This document shows, piece by piece, positions 5,806 through 6,819 of a DNA stretch of 6,819 nt; the first letter of the stretch is position 1; each line of letters starts with the position of its first letter. The position numbers and the translations under genes are program-made. The notes beneath the pieces are model-generated. The model was not told where the DNA came from. It did not search any database and worked only from the letters and a program-made list of their open reading frames with translations. Source of the stretch: Gammaproteobacteria bacterium (GTDB taxonomy: Bacteria; Pseudomonadota; Gammaproteobacteria; Steroidobacterales; Steroidobacteraceae); the NCBI GenBank assembly GCA_003165495.1, contig PMMB01000153.1, positions 1-6,819 of the forward strand. Direction: 5' to 3'.

Positions 5806-6154
5806 GGGGCCGACCGGTTTCGACACGGGTTGCGAAACTACAGGGGCGTACCGAGGTGCAGGTTCCTCGTTAAACCATTTGCAAACTTATAGTTGCCAAT
5901 CAAGACAACTACGCTCTAGCCGCCTAATCGCGGCTGAACCCTAAGCGGCTCGTGCTGATGCGACCGTTTAGGGGTAGCGCTCATCAGCTAGTGGAGCACA
6001 CGTGCCTGGGGTGTGTTCAACGAAAAAATACCGGGCTGGCTGCTTGCTTTCCCTGCCCGTCGGGTAGCGAGCGGTGAGAACAATAGACTGGGCTACGTAC
6101 GTAGATCTTGTAGCGTAGGACTTGTGGACGGGGGTTCGATTCCCCCCGGCTCCA
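5806..6154 (+). ncRNA. ssrA: Transfer-messenger RNA (tmRNA)
   Basis: tmRNA acts with SmpB to free stalled ribosomes and tag the unfinished protein for proteolysis. The 5' end GGGGCCG (5806-5812) pairs with CGGCTCC (6147-6153) as a seven-pair acceptor stem that includes the G3-U70 wobble (5808/6151) recognised by alanyl-tRNA synthetase. The conserved 5' block TTTCGACACGGG...GCGAAAC follows. The T arm is GGGGG, TTCGATT, CCCCC (6130-6146). The tag frame is 5895-5924 with stop TAA 5925-5927 and reads ANQDNYALAA. Pseudoknots are visible: PK1 from CGAGG/CCTCG (5852-5856/5865-5869) with GGTT/AACC (5861-5864/5873-5876), and PK2 from CCCTAA/TTAGGG (5939-5944/5968-5973) with GCTGATG/CATCAGC (5954-5960/5982-5988). 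I end the gene at discriminator A6154; the next bases are CACCA, so the 3' CCA is not encoded directly in register. Confidence 0.97.
5895..5927 (+). other. tmRNA proteolysis-tag reading frame (ANQDNYALAA)
   Basis: Resume codon GCC (Ala) at 5895 begins ten codons encoding ANQDNYALAA, ended by TAA at 5925-5927. The upstream bases TATAGTT resemble the tag-start context of E. coli. The C-terminal ALAA is the degron recognised by ClpXP and ClpAP, and the N-terminal part carries the SspB-type region. E. coli reads ANDENYALAA, so the differences are Asp3 to Gln and Glu4 to Asp. Confidence 0.93.
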
Positions 6155-6170
6155 CACCAATTTTGCCTGC

Positions 6171-6204
6171 GCAGCAGCGACCTCAGGCGAATGCGCGCTG
6201 CTGC
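6171..6204. repeat. Inverted repeat between ssrA and the rarD stop, possible terminator
   Basis: GCAGCAGCG (6171-6179) and CGCTGCTGC (6196-6204) are perfect nine-base complements around a 16-nt loop. The right arm lies in the last codons of the rarD-like gene and the loop contains its stop. Neither side has a U tract, so if it ends transcription it would not be a classical intrinsic terminator. Confidence 0.35.
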
Positions 6205-6819
6205 TTGCGCGATAGCCACAAACCCTCGCCCGCGTAGATCAGTAGCGCCGCCCAGATGAGCGCGAAGCCGATGGCGCGCGTGCGCTCGAACCGCTCGTGA
6301 AACGCGAACACGCCGCAAGCGAACTGCAATGTCGGCGCGATGTATTGAAGTACTCCGACGGTCGAGTACGGAAGCAGGCGCGCTCCGTACGCGAACAGAA
6401 ATAGGGCGATCGCGGTCAGCGGTCCGCTTCCGATCAGCAGTAGAGCGATTGCGGGTCCCGCGTGACCCAGCGCGCCTGTGCCCGCAGACTCACACCAGAG
6501 TAGATACACCGCGGCGAAGGGGAGGAGCACGAGCGTTTCTGTCGCGAGTCCGGGCAGCGATTCGACCCTCACGACCTTGCGGATCAGGCCGTAGGTTCCA
6601 AACGAGAATGCGAGAGTCAGCGCGATCCACGGCAGACTGCCGGCCACGATGGTGAGATAGGCGACACCGGTTGCTGCGAGCGCCACGGCAGTCCATTGCG
6701 CGCGGGTGAGCCTCTCGGACAGCAGGGCCACTCCCAGCAACACATTGACCAGCGGGTTGATGAAATATCCCAGACTGGCCTCGACGACGTGGCCGTTCAA
6801 GACGGCCCACAAATAAACG
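6183..6819 (-). CDS. rarD: RarD-like EamA/DMT transporter (5' end missing)
   Basis: This is an inner-membrane protein of the drug/metabolite transporter superfamily, RarD (chloramphenicol-sensitivity) subfamily; the physiological substrate is unknown. About 211 C-terminal residues are visible against roughly 296 in E. coli RarD. The frame stays open to the right edge, reading VYLWAVLNGHVVEASLGYFINPLVNVLLG, the RarD signature. Roughly seven hydrophobic segments follow, including VNVLLGVALL, WTAVALAATGVAYLTIV, WIALTLAFSFGTYGLI, LVLLPFAAVYLLW, IALLLIGSGPLTAIALFLFAYG, YSTVGVLQYIAPTLQFACGVFAF and AIGFALIWAALLIY, plus a short basic tail. The motif YSTVGVLQYIAPTLQF is very typical of RarD. The stop lies 28 bp after ssrA and points toward it. 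The gene belongs to neither neighbouring operon and appears to be an unrelated neighbour. Confidence 0.92.
   Translation of the reverse strand, partial: VYLWAVLNGHVVEASLGYFINPLVNVLLGVALLSERLTRAQWTAVALAATGVAYLTIVAGSLPWIALTLAFSFGTYGLIRKVVRVESLPGLATETLVLLPFAAVYLLWCESAGTGALGHAGPAIALLLIGSGPLTAIALFLFAYGARLLPYSTVGVLQYIAPTLQFACGVFAFHERFERTRAIGFALIWAALLIYAGEGLWLSRKQQRAFA

Noticed and set aside
5375..5944. 189-residue plus-strand frame covering smpB and the start of ssrA
   Set aside because: Out-of-frame shadow of smpB that runs into tmRNA structure.
6091..6104. TACGTACGTA palindrome as a protein-binding site
   Set aside because: It is inside the tmRNA and is explained by the conserved helix near the tRNA-like domain.
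6120..6185. Integration site or genomic island at the ssrA 3' end
   Set aside because: ssrA is a frequent phage target, but here a chromosomal rarD-like gene follows 28 bp later. I see no integrase and no repeated copy of the T-arm segment in the window.

Overview
The window is a compact, high-GC stretch of ordinary chromosome, almost certainly gammaproteobacterial. It carries the conserved block nadK-recN-(fur)-bamE-rnfH-ratA-smpB-ssrA. In E. coli, grpE faces nadK; here the gene facing nadK is hrcA, the heat-shock repressor. fur sits divergently next to bamE, as in Pseudomonas (fur/omlA). HrcA is absent from E. coli but present in several other gammaproteobacterial lineages. Together these point to a non-enteric gammaproteobacterium; I cannot name the genus. 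I see no insertion sequence, prophage, CRISPR array or disrupted gene.

Layout. (1) 1-668, minus: hrcA, missing its 3' part beyond the left edge. (2) 669-796: divergent hrcA/nadK control region. (3) 797-3427, plus: nadK (NAD kinase) and recN (DNA-break repair SMC-like ATPase), 6 bp apart. (4) 3436-3897, minus: fur, convergent on recN with an 8-bp gap. (5) 3898-3960: short fur/bamE divergent region with a partial Fur-box-like element. (6) 3961-4329, plus: bamE, an outer-membrane assembly lipoprotein. (7) 4370-5125, minus: ratA-rnfH, a coupled pair. (8) 5126-5273: ratA/smpB divergent region with a perfect 9-bp inverted repeat. (9) 5274-6154, plus: smpB followed by its partner RNA ssrA (tmRNA). 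(10) 6183-6819, minus: rarD-like transporter, missing its N-terminus beyond the right edge.

The genes are housekeeping. SmpB and tmRNA together rescue stalled ribosomes and add the decoded degradation tag ANQDNYALAA. Their divergent neighbour RatA belongs to a family reported in E. coli to act on ribosome subunit association. HrcA, RecN, Fur and SmpB/tmRNA give the region a stress-response flavour, but synteny is the simplest explanation.

The points most worth a second look are in the non-coding DNA. A candidate smpB promoter has an unusually long spacer almost filled by a perfect dyad, and its mRNA would be nearly leaderless. The ssrA 3' end reads A-CACCA instead of A-CCA. A GC hairpin abuts the ratA ribosome-binding site. 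No CIRCE operator is visible upstream of hrcA. I found no convincing new multigene system.
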